This document shows, one piece after another, positions 55,401-58,959 of a stretch of DNA of 64,000 nt; position 1 is the first letter of the stretch; every line of letters begins with the position of its first letter. The position numbers and the translations under genes were made by a program. The notes below the pieces were generated by a model that made no database searches, had not been told where the DNA came from, and worked only from the letters and a program-made list of their open reading frames with translations. Source of the DNA: Erythrophleum ivorense (lineage: Eukaryota > Streptophyta > Magnoliopsida > Fabales > Fabaceae); NCBI GenBank assembly GCA_026724425.1, contig JAIUCV010000003.1, positions 66,245,820-66,309,819 of the forward strand. Reading direction: 5' to 3'.

Positions 55401-58074
55401 AAACAATCTTCTTTGAATAGATATTGCCTACAATAAATGGTGTCACCAAGAAAATCAGTTTACCTCTAAGTTCGACGATAATTTTAACCCACTAGCATTG
55501 AGATTGCGAACTCTGTGCCCCCTAAGATCCAATCTCTGAATAATTACAATATTGATCAGGAATAAATAATTACCATGACCCCAAAAAAAAAAACATAACA
55601 TTAGCTCAATAATATATGGATAACAAAAGACAAAGCAAGGGAAGTTTTTCTTCAAAACTACATGTGAGACATTTCATTTACACAATCCGTAAGGAAGAAG
55701 GAAATGAGGTGAGTCCACCCTATGATGCCTAGTACTCCCTGATATGCAGAACATCAACATCTATTATAAAATTGACACACAATGCAAACAAAAAGCTCAC
55801 CAGATTTGAAAGGGCATGCTATAGGCACACCACCTCTGAGTGATGCAGTAACAGGATACTCCAAGGCTAGCATGAAAAATGGTGATGACTGACAAGTTAT
55901 TCACTCCTTAGATATCATAAATCAAAGAAGTAAACTGACTTCACCATAAAGTACATCCATCCTTCTTCGGTTAATTACATTAGTTTTCTAAAATGGTGCA
56001 TAAAGCATACAACTGATTTGGTGTCAACTTTCAACAAATTACTATGTATTTTCAGAATGGAGCCCTTTCTAGTGGACCTTTAAGAAATCATTTAACAGTA
56101 TTTAAATGTTTGAAGGACAAAATATTGTACATCTACATACAATAATTCCCATTTTTCATTGGAAATTGATTCTCTTCCACATGAGATTCAAACCCAAAGA
56201 AGATCAACAGTCTTCAATTCACCTTCGACATGTATCAACAACGCTAACAAGAGAGTTTCCTATCAATTGTATCTACGATGTTACTGAATCCCAGGAAGAT
56301 GTGAAGATACATAGAAAGCAAACATGGGTGTCTTTCCTTTAGTCACTAGTGTGCAGAAGAAAATTAACAAGAAAGAGGCTTTTGTTTACACATTTAATGG
56401 TTCATTTAATAAAAAGTTTGGGGATACCTTAGTTAATATTGGAAAATTTATCAATTATTCAATGATAAGTCTTAATTATTATCTAGAAGTTTTGCAATTT
56501 ATCCCTTTACATTATCTTTTGGAGTTGTCAGCCTCTTGGAGGATCGTCTTTTGTATTTAGATTCATCCCATTTAGTACAAAATAATAAAGTAAATTATTT
56601 AAAACTCTCGAGTTTTGTTAAAATTACACAAATCTCCCTTTTATTTTTCAAATATCTACAAAGCCCTCCTAATACAAAAAGTTGCCTTATATTTTAATCC
56701 AATTTTAAATCTTTTGGCCAAAATACCCTCCATTTAAATTTTTTTTTTGTTACAAAAATTATGTACTTAGGTTAATGAAGGGTATTTTAGTAAAAAAAAT
56801 TAAAATTATATTAAAATTAAAATATAAGGTAACTTTTGGTGTCAGAGAAAGTCTGCATATATTTTAAAGACAGAGGGAAGGTTTGCATAATTTTAACAAG
56901 AAAGAGATTTGTATTATTTACTCTAAATAATGAGGAGGTAGGGGGCTGATTGTGTTTGTGAAAGCCTTCCTGTTCATCACATTTCTGCTTTTACAATTAA
57001 TTTCAACAATTTTATATATTAAAGTATTCATTTACACAAGACATACGCACGCAACATGAATAATGTAACTAATTAAAATAATAATGAGTGCCTTTACTTG
57101 TTTCAGTTGTAAGAAGGCCCAAGAGGCAGTGGGGTGATAAGCCAGTATGGAAAGCCTAAATAAGAGAGGGCTGAACATTTAGTTCTCAGCACATTAAGTT
57201 TTTGATTTGTTGCTAAAATGATGCTTACCACATCGTCACTGGCTTTTATCTCAACCTGTGGAAGAACAATAAATCGAGAATCTCGAGTTTCAGGAGTTGG
57301 TCCCTTCCTCCTTCCAGACAGAGTAGAACTTTTATCCTGAGAGGATGACAAGGACCCTGGTCTTAATGCACTGGAGACAGAAGGTGACTGTGCTGATGGG
57401 GAAGAAATCTTTGAAACTGTTCTCCTAGTTGATGTGCTGCTGCTACTATCCAAAGAAGATGTAACCTTTCTTGAAGAACAAGTTACAGATGATGCTGTCT
57501 TAACCGATGACTTTTTTGCAATCTCTCGCCCAGACACATCAGATGATATGGATGTCCTCAAACTCTGGCCCACCGGTGACGCTGGAACTGATTTTCTAGT
57601 CTCTGAGATGCTAGCTCGGGCTGAAGGTTTAGTAAAAGATGAAGACATAGAACTCCGCCTAAGCTCTGGAAGAGACCTCCTCGCAGATTCTGTAACTGTA
57701 GAAAGACTGCCTCTTTTCTTGACAGTTGAATTAATACAGCTTTTCCTTCTTCCATCAGATATCAATGGTTTCTCAAGTAATCCTCCACTACTATTTCCTC
57801 GTGTCACAGATACTGAATTTGTAGAACCACCAGAAGAACTAGTTAAACCTGATTTCTTTGCACCCATCATAGAGCCTGAAACACTTCTAGATTCTACTCG
57901 CTTTCTGACTGCAGCAGCTGCAGTGGAGCCCTTTGACCCCACTGCAACCCTAGACTTTCCAGTTTCGGCAACTCTTTTCATGCCTTCCGACGATGAATTA
58001 ACATGGGCCAATTTCTCAGGAATTTGGGGATTTTCTGACATATATTCACGTGATTGTTCTGAGGGTACCTCCAT
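6716..58074 (-). CDS. AIR9: AIR9 microtubule-associated protein gene, 32 coding exons present, C-terminus beyond left edge
   Basis: AIR9 is known in Arabidopsis as a ~1.7 kDa x 10^2, roughly 1700-residue protein that decorates cortical microtubules and the preprophase band and returns to the division site when the cell plate inserts. I matched the domain order (Ser-rich basic N-terminus, LRRs, A9 repeats) and local sequence from memory of the family. Coding exons, high to low: 58074-57229, 55535-55464, 54633-54568, 54422-54351, 54245-54180, 54074-54012, 53930-53865, 40786-40687, 40482-40381, 39075-38843, 38743-38629, 35815-35695, 35598-35423, 31711-31576, 30750-30650, 30545-30498, 29557-29373, 29261-29144, 29001-28874, 17327-17159, 16729-16611, 13087-12919, 12751-12667, 12563-12490, 12404-12285, 10820-10625, 10534-10413, 9994-9787, 9186-9113, 8947-8809, 8463-8282, 6871-6716. 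Phases join without a stop over 4627 nt. All introns are GT-AG except intron 5 (GC-AG). Introns 7 and 19 are 13.1 and 11.5 kb, filled by retroelements. The missing C-terminal ~165 residues should lie left of base 1. Very sure of identity; exon ends inferred from sequence, not transcripts. Confidence 0.95.
6872..8281. other. AIR9 intron 31, no clear element
   Basis: AT-rich intron. Around 7280-7560 there is a T-rich stretch ending in an A-rich run followed by T12 and G runs, which may be a plus-strand retroposon 3' end, but I see no coding similarity strong enough to call it. The rest shows nothing recognisable. Confidence 0.4.
8282..8947 (-). CDS. AIR9: AIR9 exons 30-31: A9 module 10
   Basis: Exon 30 (8947-8809) encodes ELPIVEVLALTGKAVEGDVL and ends DIKYQW. 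Exon 31 (8463-8282) encodes FCSSEMGDRLSYDPLPTQRS, then VRLEDIGCRLKCECIVTDVF, ending TTPVLPG. Total 321 nt (107 codons). The Trp codon is split by a phase-2 intron. This module is Cys-rich compared with the others. Confidence 0.93.
9113..9994 (-). CDS. AIR9: AIR9 exons 28-29: A9 module 9
   Basis: Exon 28 (9994-9787) encodes APPIVSNVHVKKLSMGIYYG, then EYFGGYEGESLFSWYRENKE and SDSDYNCRLLFG. Exon 29 (9186-9113) encodes YMPVRSDSVVGELKLSDPTD and ends ILPG. Total 282 nt (94 codons), outer phases 1, inner phase 2. The intron between them is 600 bp and shows no clear element. Confidence 0.93.
10413..10820 (-). CDS. AIR9: AIR9 exons 26-27: A9 module 8
   Basis: Exon 26 (10820-10625) encodes DPKGMDLVIPDCCEDRVLAP and YFGGQEGVGDYIWYRTK. 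Exon 27 (10534-10413) encodes YKPSLEDVGAYIALCWVPIR and ends SSSPVSPG. Total 318 nt (106 codons). The exon 26 donor is the least certain in the gene: I chose CC followed by GTGGGT because it gives the needed phase 2 and the family's usual length between the VVIC motif and the KPSLEDVG motif. No better donor preserves the frame. Confidence 0.88.
10821..12284. repeat. AIR9 intron 25 with a dispersed repeat of the ...TTTGTTGGTCCCTATAGTTTCAC type
   Basis: The segment near 11590-11690 is visibly similar to 39305-39420 in intron 9 (shared core TTTGTTGGT, C(T)ATGGTTTCAC and a later GGTCC). Such sequence is typical of degenerate Mutator-like MITEs in plants, but terminal repeats are not clear here. 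The remainder of the intron shows nothing I recognise. Confidence 0.4.
12285..12751 (-). CDS. AIR9: AIR9 exons 23-25: A9 module 7
   Basis: Exons 12751-12667 (GPPTCHSLEFLGSMTEGQRL, ending YSGG), 12563-12490 (ERGDCLYEWFRVKNSGGQEK) and 12404-12285 (EFLDLTLADVGGCIELFYTP, then VRKDGSKGSAKS). Total 279 nt (93 codons); outer phases 1, inner phases 2 and 1, the same inner phase order as module 3. The two internal introns are compact, 103 and 85 bp, with no insertions. Confidence 0.93.
12919..13087 (-). CDS. AIR9: AIR9 exon 22: second half of A9 module 6
   Basis: 169 nt encoding TSPDGTQSEIRDATTASYVP, then DDIGFFISVSCEPIRSDWAR, ending LGPIIPG in phase 1. With exon 21 it makes 288 nt (96 codons). The LTR-like remnant of a copia element begins within 60 bp of its acceptor (CTGCAG at 13088-13093). 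Confidence 0.93.
13143..14420 (-). mobile_element. Copia fragments, minus strand: LTR-like segment, gag and primer site
   Basis: The minus strand reads a copia primer-binding site TGGTATCAGAGTG (14203 to 14191) with an LTR to its right, then gag with KRVERERVFKFLAELNRNL and a zinc knuckle starting CDHCRK near 13620. The gag closely resembles that of the copia at 23895-28731. Left of 13437 lies another LTR-like segment (TGTTAGCAATC near 13400, ending close to 13143) that does not match the right LTR, so this is a mosaic or two remnants. The gag has stops and a frameshift. Confidence 0.65.
14440..15540 (+). mobile_element. Copia gag fragment and LTR, plus strand
   Basis: Gag pieces between about 14490 and 15000 read AALFEIKGLLHDFTQG, KKLMEKERTNKFLLGLNPNF and the knuckle remnant VCWKLHGKPSDW, much like the gag at 19350. 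At 15361-15535 an LTR-like segment starting TGCTAGAATAG resembles the LTRs of the element at 37029-38256. Protease, integrase and polymerase are absent. Confidence 0.65.
15541..15878 (-). mobile_element. 5'-truncated L1-type LINE, 3' end
   Basis: The minus strand encodes the end of a plant L1 second open frame, WNAKVFNQEFLPILLIWERI then FLASLWVSANG, followed by an untranslated stretch with AATAAAA and an A-run (T8 at 15542 on the plus strand). The similar protein end appears at 40980-41250, so the family recurs in these introns. Confidence 0.7.
15885..16490 (+). mobile_element. tRNA-derived SINE, split by a MITE
   Basis: An A-box-like GTGGTCTAGTGATGAG (about 15896-15912) and a B-box-like GGTTCAAACC (near 16410), of the kind used by RNA polymerase III, are separated by the 457-bp insertion at 15913-16369. 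Removing the insert in thought places the boxes at the usual distance. A CAAAA-rich tail runs 16434-16487. No other copy is visible in this window. Confidence 0.6.
15913..16369. mobile_element. hAT-like MITE inserted in the SINE
   Basis: Ends are TAGGGATGATT on the left and its near inverted copy ATGATCATCCCTA on the right. Flanking octamers GTGATGAG (15905-15912) and GCGGTGAG (16370-16377) match at 6 of 8, as expected for an old 8-bp hAT target duplication. No transposase; the interior is AT-rich. Confidence 0.65.
16611..16729 (-). CDS. AIR9: AIR9 exon 21: first half of A9 module 6
   Basis: 119 nt encoding GSPRLLSLQIDGDAVEGTNL and YWGGEEGDSVYRWFR, phase 1 in and phase 0 out (AGG followed by GTACTT). 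The second half, exon 22, is 3.5 kb away; intron 21 between them holds a SINE with an inserted MITE, an L1 3' end and copia gag remnants. Confidence 0.93.
17159..17327 (-). CDS. AIR9: AIR9 exon 20: second half of A9 module 5
   Basis: 169 nt, encoding VEADFGSLIPEVSGLLQYRI, then KDAIGKFISFQCTPVRDDG, and ending ERVRAG in phase 1. It completes module 5 at 297 nt (99 codons). It has exactly the same length as exon 22, the second half of module 6, and the two occupy equivalent positions, consistent with origin by module duplication. The acceptor is CTGCAG at 17328-17333. Confidence 0.93.
17328..18594. other. Left part of AIR9 intron 19, possible non-coding LTR remnant
   Basis: On the minus strand around 17590-17900 there is a purine tract (CTTGAAGGGGAA) and sequence that resembles the interior of small non-autonomous LTR elements, with no coding. 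An AT dinucleotide run lies at 18072-18091. Otherwise nothing recognisable. Confidence 0.35.
18595..18889 (+). repeat. Copia 5' LTR (295 bp)
   Basis: Bounded by TG and CA and directly followed by a Met-tRNA-type primer-binding site. No second copy of this LTR is evident in the window, consistent with loss of the 3' half. Confidence 0.7.
18595..19690 (+). mobile_element. Copia element truncated after gag (LTR + gag)
   Basis: LTR 18595-18889 (TGTTGGAACC to ATTCTTCA) is followed at once by primer site TGGTATCAGAG. Gag begins MPDYISIRFSQELTFSTEAQ at 18908 and, after a frameshift, reads NPKYFLWDAENNMMSWLINT and AALFEIKSFLHDF. Coding is lost after about 19560. No protease or polymerase follows; an RTE LINE lies next to it. 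Confidence 0.75.
19841..22972 (-). mobile_element. RTE-clade LINE, nearly full length
   Basis: On the minus strand, in order: a 5' leader, an APE-type endonuclease from about 22690 (RIRFGIWNIGTLTGKSMEIV, later YAPQVGLEEY and GGDLNGYVG), reverse transcriptase (VFIDLEKAYDRVPREVLWKA, HQGSTLSPYLFTLVLDVLTE, MLFADDIILVGE), and a C-terminal region ending in a (TTG)n tail (19841-19867), a hallmark of plant RTE elements. GACAGAC occurs immediately left of the tail (19834-19840) and at the far end (22973-22979), a likely target duplication. Stops and frameshifts inactivate it. Confidence 0.9.
20254..22697 (-). pseudogene. RTE LINE endonuclease-reverse transcriptase, broken
   Basis: The single RTE open frame is broken into at least six pieces (22697-22506, 22008-21742, 21685-21098, 20931-20677, 20670-20254, 20139-19879). 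The polymerase active site is FADD at about 20645. The endonuclease Gly-Asp-Leu-Asn motif is kept. There is a short deletion or frameshift near 21000-21090. No activity expected. Confidence 0.85.
22985..23894. other. Part of AIR9 intron 19, nothing recognised
   Basis: 910 bp between the RTE LINE and the copia element. A few short open frames but no family resemblance, repeat ends or RNA gene. Confidence 0.45.
23895..24100 (+). repeat. Copia 5' LTR (206 bp)
   Basis: TGTCGAAATCCC to ATGCCACA; includes a TATATATA box-like run near 24032 and an AATAAAA motif near the end. Confidence 0.92.
24213..28518 (+). pseudogene. Copia gag-pol, broken
   Basis: Gag starts MSMMNGGLDGSSFQIAAEEL, is interrupted, then reads FKIKLKLWQLKQGDQDINEY and a zinc knuckle CDHCKKSGHSRDRC near 24940. 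Protease IVDSGTSDHMT is near 25247; integrase has WHLCFGHPSF and CESCELAKHYRNPF (25650-25760) and FIDDHTRLCWLYLL. Reverse transcriptase covers 27130-27800 with VYVDDIILTSDN at 27573, and RNase H/C-terminus 28219-28518 (IYCDNKAAIDISLNRVQHDR). At least four frameshifts and several stops. Confidence 0.9.
28526..28731 (+). repeat. Copia 3' LTR (206 bp)
   Basis: TGTCGAAATCCC to ACCCCACA, colinear with the 5' LTR without gaps. Confidence 0.92.
28874..29001 (-). CDS. AIR9: AIR9 exon 19: first half of A9 module 5
   Basis: 128 nt, phase 1 in and phase 0 out, encoding LPPSLNFLSITGDYTEGGML, YGYVGGHEGKS and YNWYLHE. The other half of the module (exon 20) is 11.5 kb away on the far side of intron 19, which contains a complete copia element starting only 143 bp from the exon 19 donor (GAG followed by GTATGC). 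That this exon still has an intact donor and open frame supports the gene being functional. Confidence 0.93.
29144..29557 (-). CDS. AIR9: AIR9 exons 17-18: A9 module 4
   Basis: Exon 17 (29557-29373) encodes APPKVENVKMIGDLRENSKV and GGNEGSSRVQWFKT. Exon 18 (29261-29144) encodes AFRIPLGAVGCYIVAKFTPM and ends SDRAVET. Total 303 nt (101 codons), outer phases 1 and inner phase 0. The VEG motif is replaced by REN, as I recall for the Arabidopsis repeat in the same position. A 12-base G run sits in the intron just left of exon 18 (29109-29121). Confidence 0.93.
29558..30497. other. AIR9 intron 16 with a possible L1 3' remnant
   Basis: The minus strand at about 30230-30040 reads DRLVRMDFIWSSAAHGF, faintly like the end of the L1 protein seen at 15541-15878. 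The rest is AT-rich with nothing recognised. Confidence 0.35.
30498..31711 (-). CDS. AIR9: AIR9 exons 14-16: A9 module 3
   Basis: Three exons: 31711-31576 (APPSVSNVQIIGDAVEGSTI, then YFGGREGPSRFEWLREN), 30750-30650 (LLVSAGTSEYTLTKEDVGRR), and 30545-30498 (48 nt, GKSLSVISAVVKQ). Total 285 nt (95 codons), phase 1 at both ends, with internal phases 2 and 1. It is one of only two modules here split into three exons. The donor of exon 14, GG followed by GTCAGT, is weak by consensus but gives the conserved frame. An L1 3' end lies just inside the intron between exons 14 and 15. Confidence 0.92.
31004..31440 (-). mobile_element. 5'-truncated L1-type LINE, 3' end
   Basis: Minus-strand pieces such as FAVRWHIWFEKNAG resemble the Trp-rich end of plant L1 proteins, and an A-run (T11 at about 31009-31020 on the plus strand) marks the 3' end. 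A GA-dinucleotide run lies at 31190-31203. Lies in intron 14 of AIR9. Confidence 0.5.
32923..33550. mobile_element. Harbinger-like MITE
   Basis: Terminal inverted repeats AGGACCATTTGGTTC (left) and GGGGATATTTGGTTC (read inward from the right) are flanked by TTA (32920-32922 and 33551-33553), the 3-bp target preference of PIF/Harbinger elements. The interior is very AT-rich with no transposase. Lies in AIR9 intron 13. Confidence 0.65.
33820..34760. repeat. AT-rich region with direct and inverted repeat units
   Basis: A unit AAGTTTGTATCTTAAATAAA recurs at about 34184, 34442 (as AAGTTTGTATCATAAAGC) and 34635, and in inverted form near 33898 (TTTATTTAAGATACAAACTT). The ATTAAAGTA-type stretches recur next to them. 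The pattern suggests nested palindromic MITE copies, but element ends are unclear. Confidence 0.45.
35423..35815 (-). CDS. AIR9: AIR9 exons 12-13: A9 module 2
   Basis: Exon 12 (35815-35695) encodes GSGIPKVVSLVVQGELVEGS and the WCGG core. Exon 13 (35598-35423) encodes WLRRKWNSSPVVIAGAEDEE through FMYTPVTEEGVKGDPQYKY. The internal intron is phase 2, and both outer boundaries are phase 1. The module is 297 nt (99 codons) and carries the standard A9 signature: VEG, a GG turn, a Trp core, then YTPV followed by an acidic-Gly-Pro end. The 3.7 kb intron that follows (intron 13) contains a MITE and AT-rich DNA. Confidence 0.93.
36050..36600 (-). mobile_element. 5'-truncated L1-type LINE, 3' end
   Basis: Minus-strand AT-rich 3' end with TTTATTC/GAATAAA near 36070 and weak protein remnants (FQACGVYDWIGMGDYFNRNS, then FLESCFL) in the positions of the Trp-rich L1 tail. 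The opening phrase of the 3' untranslated part (GAGGACAAGCAATCCTCGTAA) parallels 41370-41395 (GAGGACAAAGAATCCTCCCAA), so these two are one family. In intron 11. Confidence 0.55.
37029..38256 (+). mobile_element. Small non-autonomous LTR element
   Basis: LTR-like ends 37029-37169 and about 38076-38256 share ATCACTAGTGGGC, GAGCTTGTACTAT, ACACACAAAGTGCCT and CCCATTT in order. A primer site TGGTATTAGAGC starts at 37170, and a purine tract GAGGTGGAG precedes the right LTR. The 0.9 kb interior has no retroviral coding. The related LTR at 15361-15535 suggests its autonomous partner. No clear target duplication. Confidence 0.7.
38629..39075 (-). CDS. AIR9: AIR9 exons 10-11: A9 module 1 (divergent)
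   Basis: Exon 10 (39075-38843, 233 nt) starts in phase 1 at STFHFLVEQWKDHLPPSF and includes LKYQWFLGERALSNFVPIPD. Exon 11 (38743-38629, 115 nt) encodes IYWPKHEDIKKILKVECTP and ends SSPVLPG. Together they give 348 nt (116 codons). It keeps the A9 layout (YQW core, then a late segment ending in VECTP), but its first strand lacks the usual VEG motif. The acceptor choice AATAG at 39076 keeps the frame with exon 9. Confidence 0.9.
39076..40380. repeat. AIR9 intron 9 with a dispersed repeat
   Basis: 39305-39420 resembles 11590-11690 (see intron 25). An A/T-rich retroposon-like tail is seen near 40090-40115 (A12). Nothing else recognised. Confidence 0.4.
40381..40786 (-). CDS. AIR9: AIR9 exons 8-9: linker after the LRRs
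   Basis: Exon 8 (40786-40687, 100 nt) encodes HLRVEENPILKMPHLEAAS followed by ILLVGSTLKKFNDR, an LRR-cap-like segment. Exon 9 (40482-40381, 102 nt) continues DLSREELGIAKRYPAHTALC and ends with a phase-1 donor. The 204 bp intron between them is phase 1. In the family this joins the LRR domain to the first A9 repeat. Exon 8 is stranded 13 kb from exon 7, so a frame-preserving assignment rests on the conserved sequence and matching phase 0. Confidence 0.92.
40980..41250 (-). mobile_element. 5'-truncated L1-type LINE, 3' end
   Basis: On the minus strand the fragment reads WNARVF.. then GRELFSWPLCGCQLW in shifted frames, matching the 15541-15878 copy (shared DNA such as GAGAGGCCAAGAAAATAATT on the plus strand). 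C and A runs (41094-41116) interrupt it. In AIR9 intron 7 close to exon 8. Confidence 0.65.
41300..41765 (-). mobile_element. 5'-truncated L1-type LINE, 3' end (second, tandem)
   Basis: The minus strand reads FLNEQWVCPGRSCAGFENFL, then KQNARVFNQKFLLENL and an A/T-rich 3' end near 41310-41345. It shares CTTCTGATTAAATACTCTTGCATTC-type sequence with the neighbouring copy, in the same orientation. Confidence 0.65.
42720..46712 (+). pseudogene. Gypsy 2 gag-pol, broken
   Basis: Gag includes NLEGKALNWFQWMESTALIS (43042) and a knuckle with CFRCEEKSRPSHKC near 43671. Protease has LDDGGATHNFIASKLVEKLN (43897), with Gly in place of Ser after the Asp. Reverse transcriptase 44455-45058 includes DYRVVNKITIPDKFPMLTIY, KLDLKLGYHQIRIK and, at the active site, FDYILIY, where the second Asp of the FDD motif is Tyr. 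RNase H 45424-45681, integrase zinc region 46019-46309, integrase core with VVVDRLTKYSHFVDL near 46498. Multiple stops. Confidence 0.85.
45681..45996. mobile_element. Harbinger-like MITE inside gypsy 2
   Basis: 316 bp with inverted ends GAGCCCGTTTGTTTAAGCTT and, inward from the right, GGGCCCGTTTGTTTAAGCTT, flanked by TTA on both sides (45678-45680, 45997-45999). The interior is palindrome-rich (AAAAATCACTTTTTTC-type blocks at both ends). No transposase. Its left flank is duplicated 440 bp downstream (see findings). Confidence 0.85.
46750..51470 (+). mobile_element. Ty1/copia element, plus strand, without recognisable 3' LTR
   Basis: An AT-rich LTR-like start (about 46750-47018, with repeated GAATAGGAAAGAT) precedes a perfect primer site TGGTATCAGAGC (47019-47030). 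Then gag, protease, integrase, reverse transcriptase and RNase H follow in copia order to 51455. I do not see a polypurine tract plus LTR after that; the next copia remnant starts almost at once. Inactive. Confidence 0.8.
47461..51455 (+). pseudogene. Copia gag-pol, broken
   Basis: Gag starts MAENKLMIMADVILVLTKIT and, after a frameshift, has FIDNEVIGLINHYEFVKELI (47654-48112). Zinc knuckle CYYCHKSSHTKHNC near 48222; protease VIDFGGIDQMT near 48453 (DSG altered to DFG). Integrase fragments run 48690-49530. Reverse transcriptase 50063-50620 has HLVAKEYAQTYSVNYSDTFF, SLYGLIQSSRA and VYVDDIAITGSD. RNase H 50927-51455 has SYADWARSKVDKRSTTGYCI. Many frameshifts. Confidence 0.82.
51480..53773 (+). 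mobile_element. Ty1/copia remnant with 3' LTR (same family as 538-6604)
   Basis: Integrase pieces (51720-52370; KTFWGKATITATRLINHLPS, then FTGYSPTQKGYKN), the linker with LQVYSKRTKPMIN, the start of reverse transcriptase (TMPEALEKEEWNQAMRVEMK, 52880), a large deletion of the polymerase, RNase H from 53040 (YAGSVTDQRSTPRYRTF) and the same C-terminus as the left copy (KGLPSSAF, GMTSIYTPA). The LTR is 53615-53773. It ends 92 bp before AIR9 exon 7. Confidence 0.82.
53615..53773 (+). repeat. Copia 3' LTR
   Basis: TGCTGAAATCATGG to CTTGCCTCA following the purine tract GAGGGGGAG; homologous to 6429-6604 with an internal insertion and deletions. Confidence 0.8.
53865..55535 (-). CDS. AIR9: AIR9 exons 2-7: leucine-rich repeat block, one LRR per exon
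   Basis: Six short exons (55535-55464, 54633-54568, 54422-54351, 54245-54180, 54074-54012, 53930-53865) of 72, 66, 72, 66, 63 and 66 nt. Each is a whole number of codons in phase 0 and each encodes one leucine-rich repeat, for example RLDLRGHRVRNLNASGL, VLDLSFNDF and QLYLAGNQITSM. LRRs of this kind form a curved protein-binding surface; the partner is not known from sequence. Exon 5 ends GAG followed by GCAAGC, so its intron uses a GC donor. The block is followed by the 13 kb intron 7. Confidence 0.93.
54634..55463. other. AIR9 intron 2, nothing recognised
   Basis: AT-rich. A short imperfect repeat, GGGGAAACAGAAA with flanking CTGAT, occurs at about 54750 and 54831. No element ends seen. Confidence 0.4.
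56587..56924. mobile_element. Long-hairpin MITE in AIR9 intron 1
   Basis: The first ~105 bases and the last ~105 bases are imperfect inverted copies: AGTAAATTATTTAAAACTCT, GTTAAAATTACACAAATCTC and TTGCCTTATATTTTAA on the left each have a reverse-complement partner on the right. AAATAAT flanks both sides (56580-56586, 56925-56931). No coding. Confidence 0.75.
57229..58074 (-). CDS. AIR9: AIR9 exon 1: Ser-rich basic N-terminal domain
   Basis: This exon encodes 282 residues from ATG at 58074. That ATG is the first after an in-frame TGA eight codons upstream. The protein is dominated by Ser, Arg, Lys and Thr (runs such as SSSSSTSTRRTVSK) with no predicted fold, and ends with the conserved stretch RFIVLPQVEIKASDDV before the GTAAGC donor. 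In Arabidopsis AIR9 the corresponding N-terminal region binds microtubules; that function is carried over by homology. The plus strand here also has a long open frame (57434-58156), an accident of the Ser-rich codon usage and not a gene. Intron 1 that follows is 1.7 kb. Confidence 0.93.
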
Positions 58075-58108
58075 TTTCAACCCCCAGCTAATTACTCAAG
58101 TAGTTCTT

Positions 58109-58625
58109 CTGATCCAAATCCAACAATATGGTAAAACTGTGTTAGTACTAGTCTAATTTCCGACAAAATACAACGAAAGGTGGATATATAGAGAGACCCA
58201 AATTATCCTAAAACTCTTCAACAATTGGGATTAAAATATAAAATAGAGCCCTCAGCTCAACTAAGCAGCGCGAAGCTCATCCGAATCTTAATAACAAAAA
58301 AAATTAAAAGGAGACAAATTCTAATTATCGTAAAAACAAGAACAAAAATGTCGCTTATATCAAAGCTTCAACAAGTTTGGAAGTTGGAAAAAAAAACAAA
58401 AGAAACTTAGGGAACTAAAGACTTGTTGCTAGAAGTAAAAACGCGTTGAAAGATCTATCACAAAATGCAGCTTCTGAAAGTAAATTCCAAGCAAACCAGT
58501 TTCGATCTGAGAGAAAGAAAGGGCCGAATAGCATGCAGAAGAAACTGAAGCAAGAAGCGCAGACTGGGAGCACGTGCCAAACTCATACAGAGGAAAAATG
58601 GGCCAATGCAGGATAGTAGCCTTAC
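58109..58625 (-). other. AIR9 5' UTR intron (inferred)
   Basis: A consensus donor (CTG followed by GTAAGG at 58625) and an acceptor (GGATCAG ending at 58109) bracket 517 bp with several stops and no conserved coding potential, 35 bp upstream of the start codon. A leader intron is common in plant genes of this type. This is inference from splice motifs only. Confidence 0.5.
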
Positions 58626-58900
58626 CAGCAGAATGTAGAGATCTTGCGGAAGAAGACGCTGGACCTGAAATCGAAACTGAATTTGAATAACATGTCTAGG
58701 GTTTGATAAGCAGCAAGAATAAAGGGTGGGACATTTTGCAGCGTGGCCCGAGAAAGCAAAAGCAACAGAGAGAGCGGAACGGGAGCCAACGAGCTGGGGT
58801 TGGAAACGCGAGAAAAAGGACAGGAAGCGGTGGGACTTTCCAAAAATTTTGAAAAGGCCTACCTTTGGATAAGACAATGTCGGTATACACTATATCAATG
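58626..58900 (-). promoter_or_regulatory. AIR9 5' non-coding exon and core promoter region, with telo-box
   Basis: This stretch is markedly less AT-rich than its surroundings. It has pyrimidine-rich tracts on the minus strand (CTCTCTCTGTTGC) typical of plant transcription start regions, and ends at the UTR donor. An AAACCCTA telo-box lies at 58697-58704; in Arabidopsis such boxes occur near the start sites of genes expressed in dividing cells. No convincing TATA box is visible. The exact start site is not determined. Upstream it passes into AT-rich DNA. Confidence 0.5.
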
Positions 58901-58959
58901 GTAAAAGCAATGGTCTTCGTAACCATTTACGTTAAAAGAACGGTTTGATTATTTGAAAT

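Noticed and set aside
6716..58074. AIR9 as a pseudogene because of massive insertions
   Set aside because: All insertions are intronic; 32 exons join without a stop and splice sites are present throughout.
57434..58156. 240-codon open frame on the plus strand
   Set aside because: It lies exactly opposite AIR9 exon 1. The Ser/Thr/Arg codons of that exon leave few stops on the other strand; no independent family resemblance.
58458..58926. Overlapping minus-strand open frames of 73-139 codons
   Set aside because: They overlap the GC-richer AIR9 5' leader and its UTR intron in several frames; none resembles a known protein or continues into exon 1.
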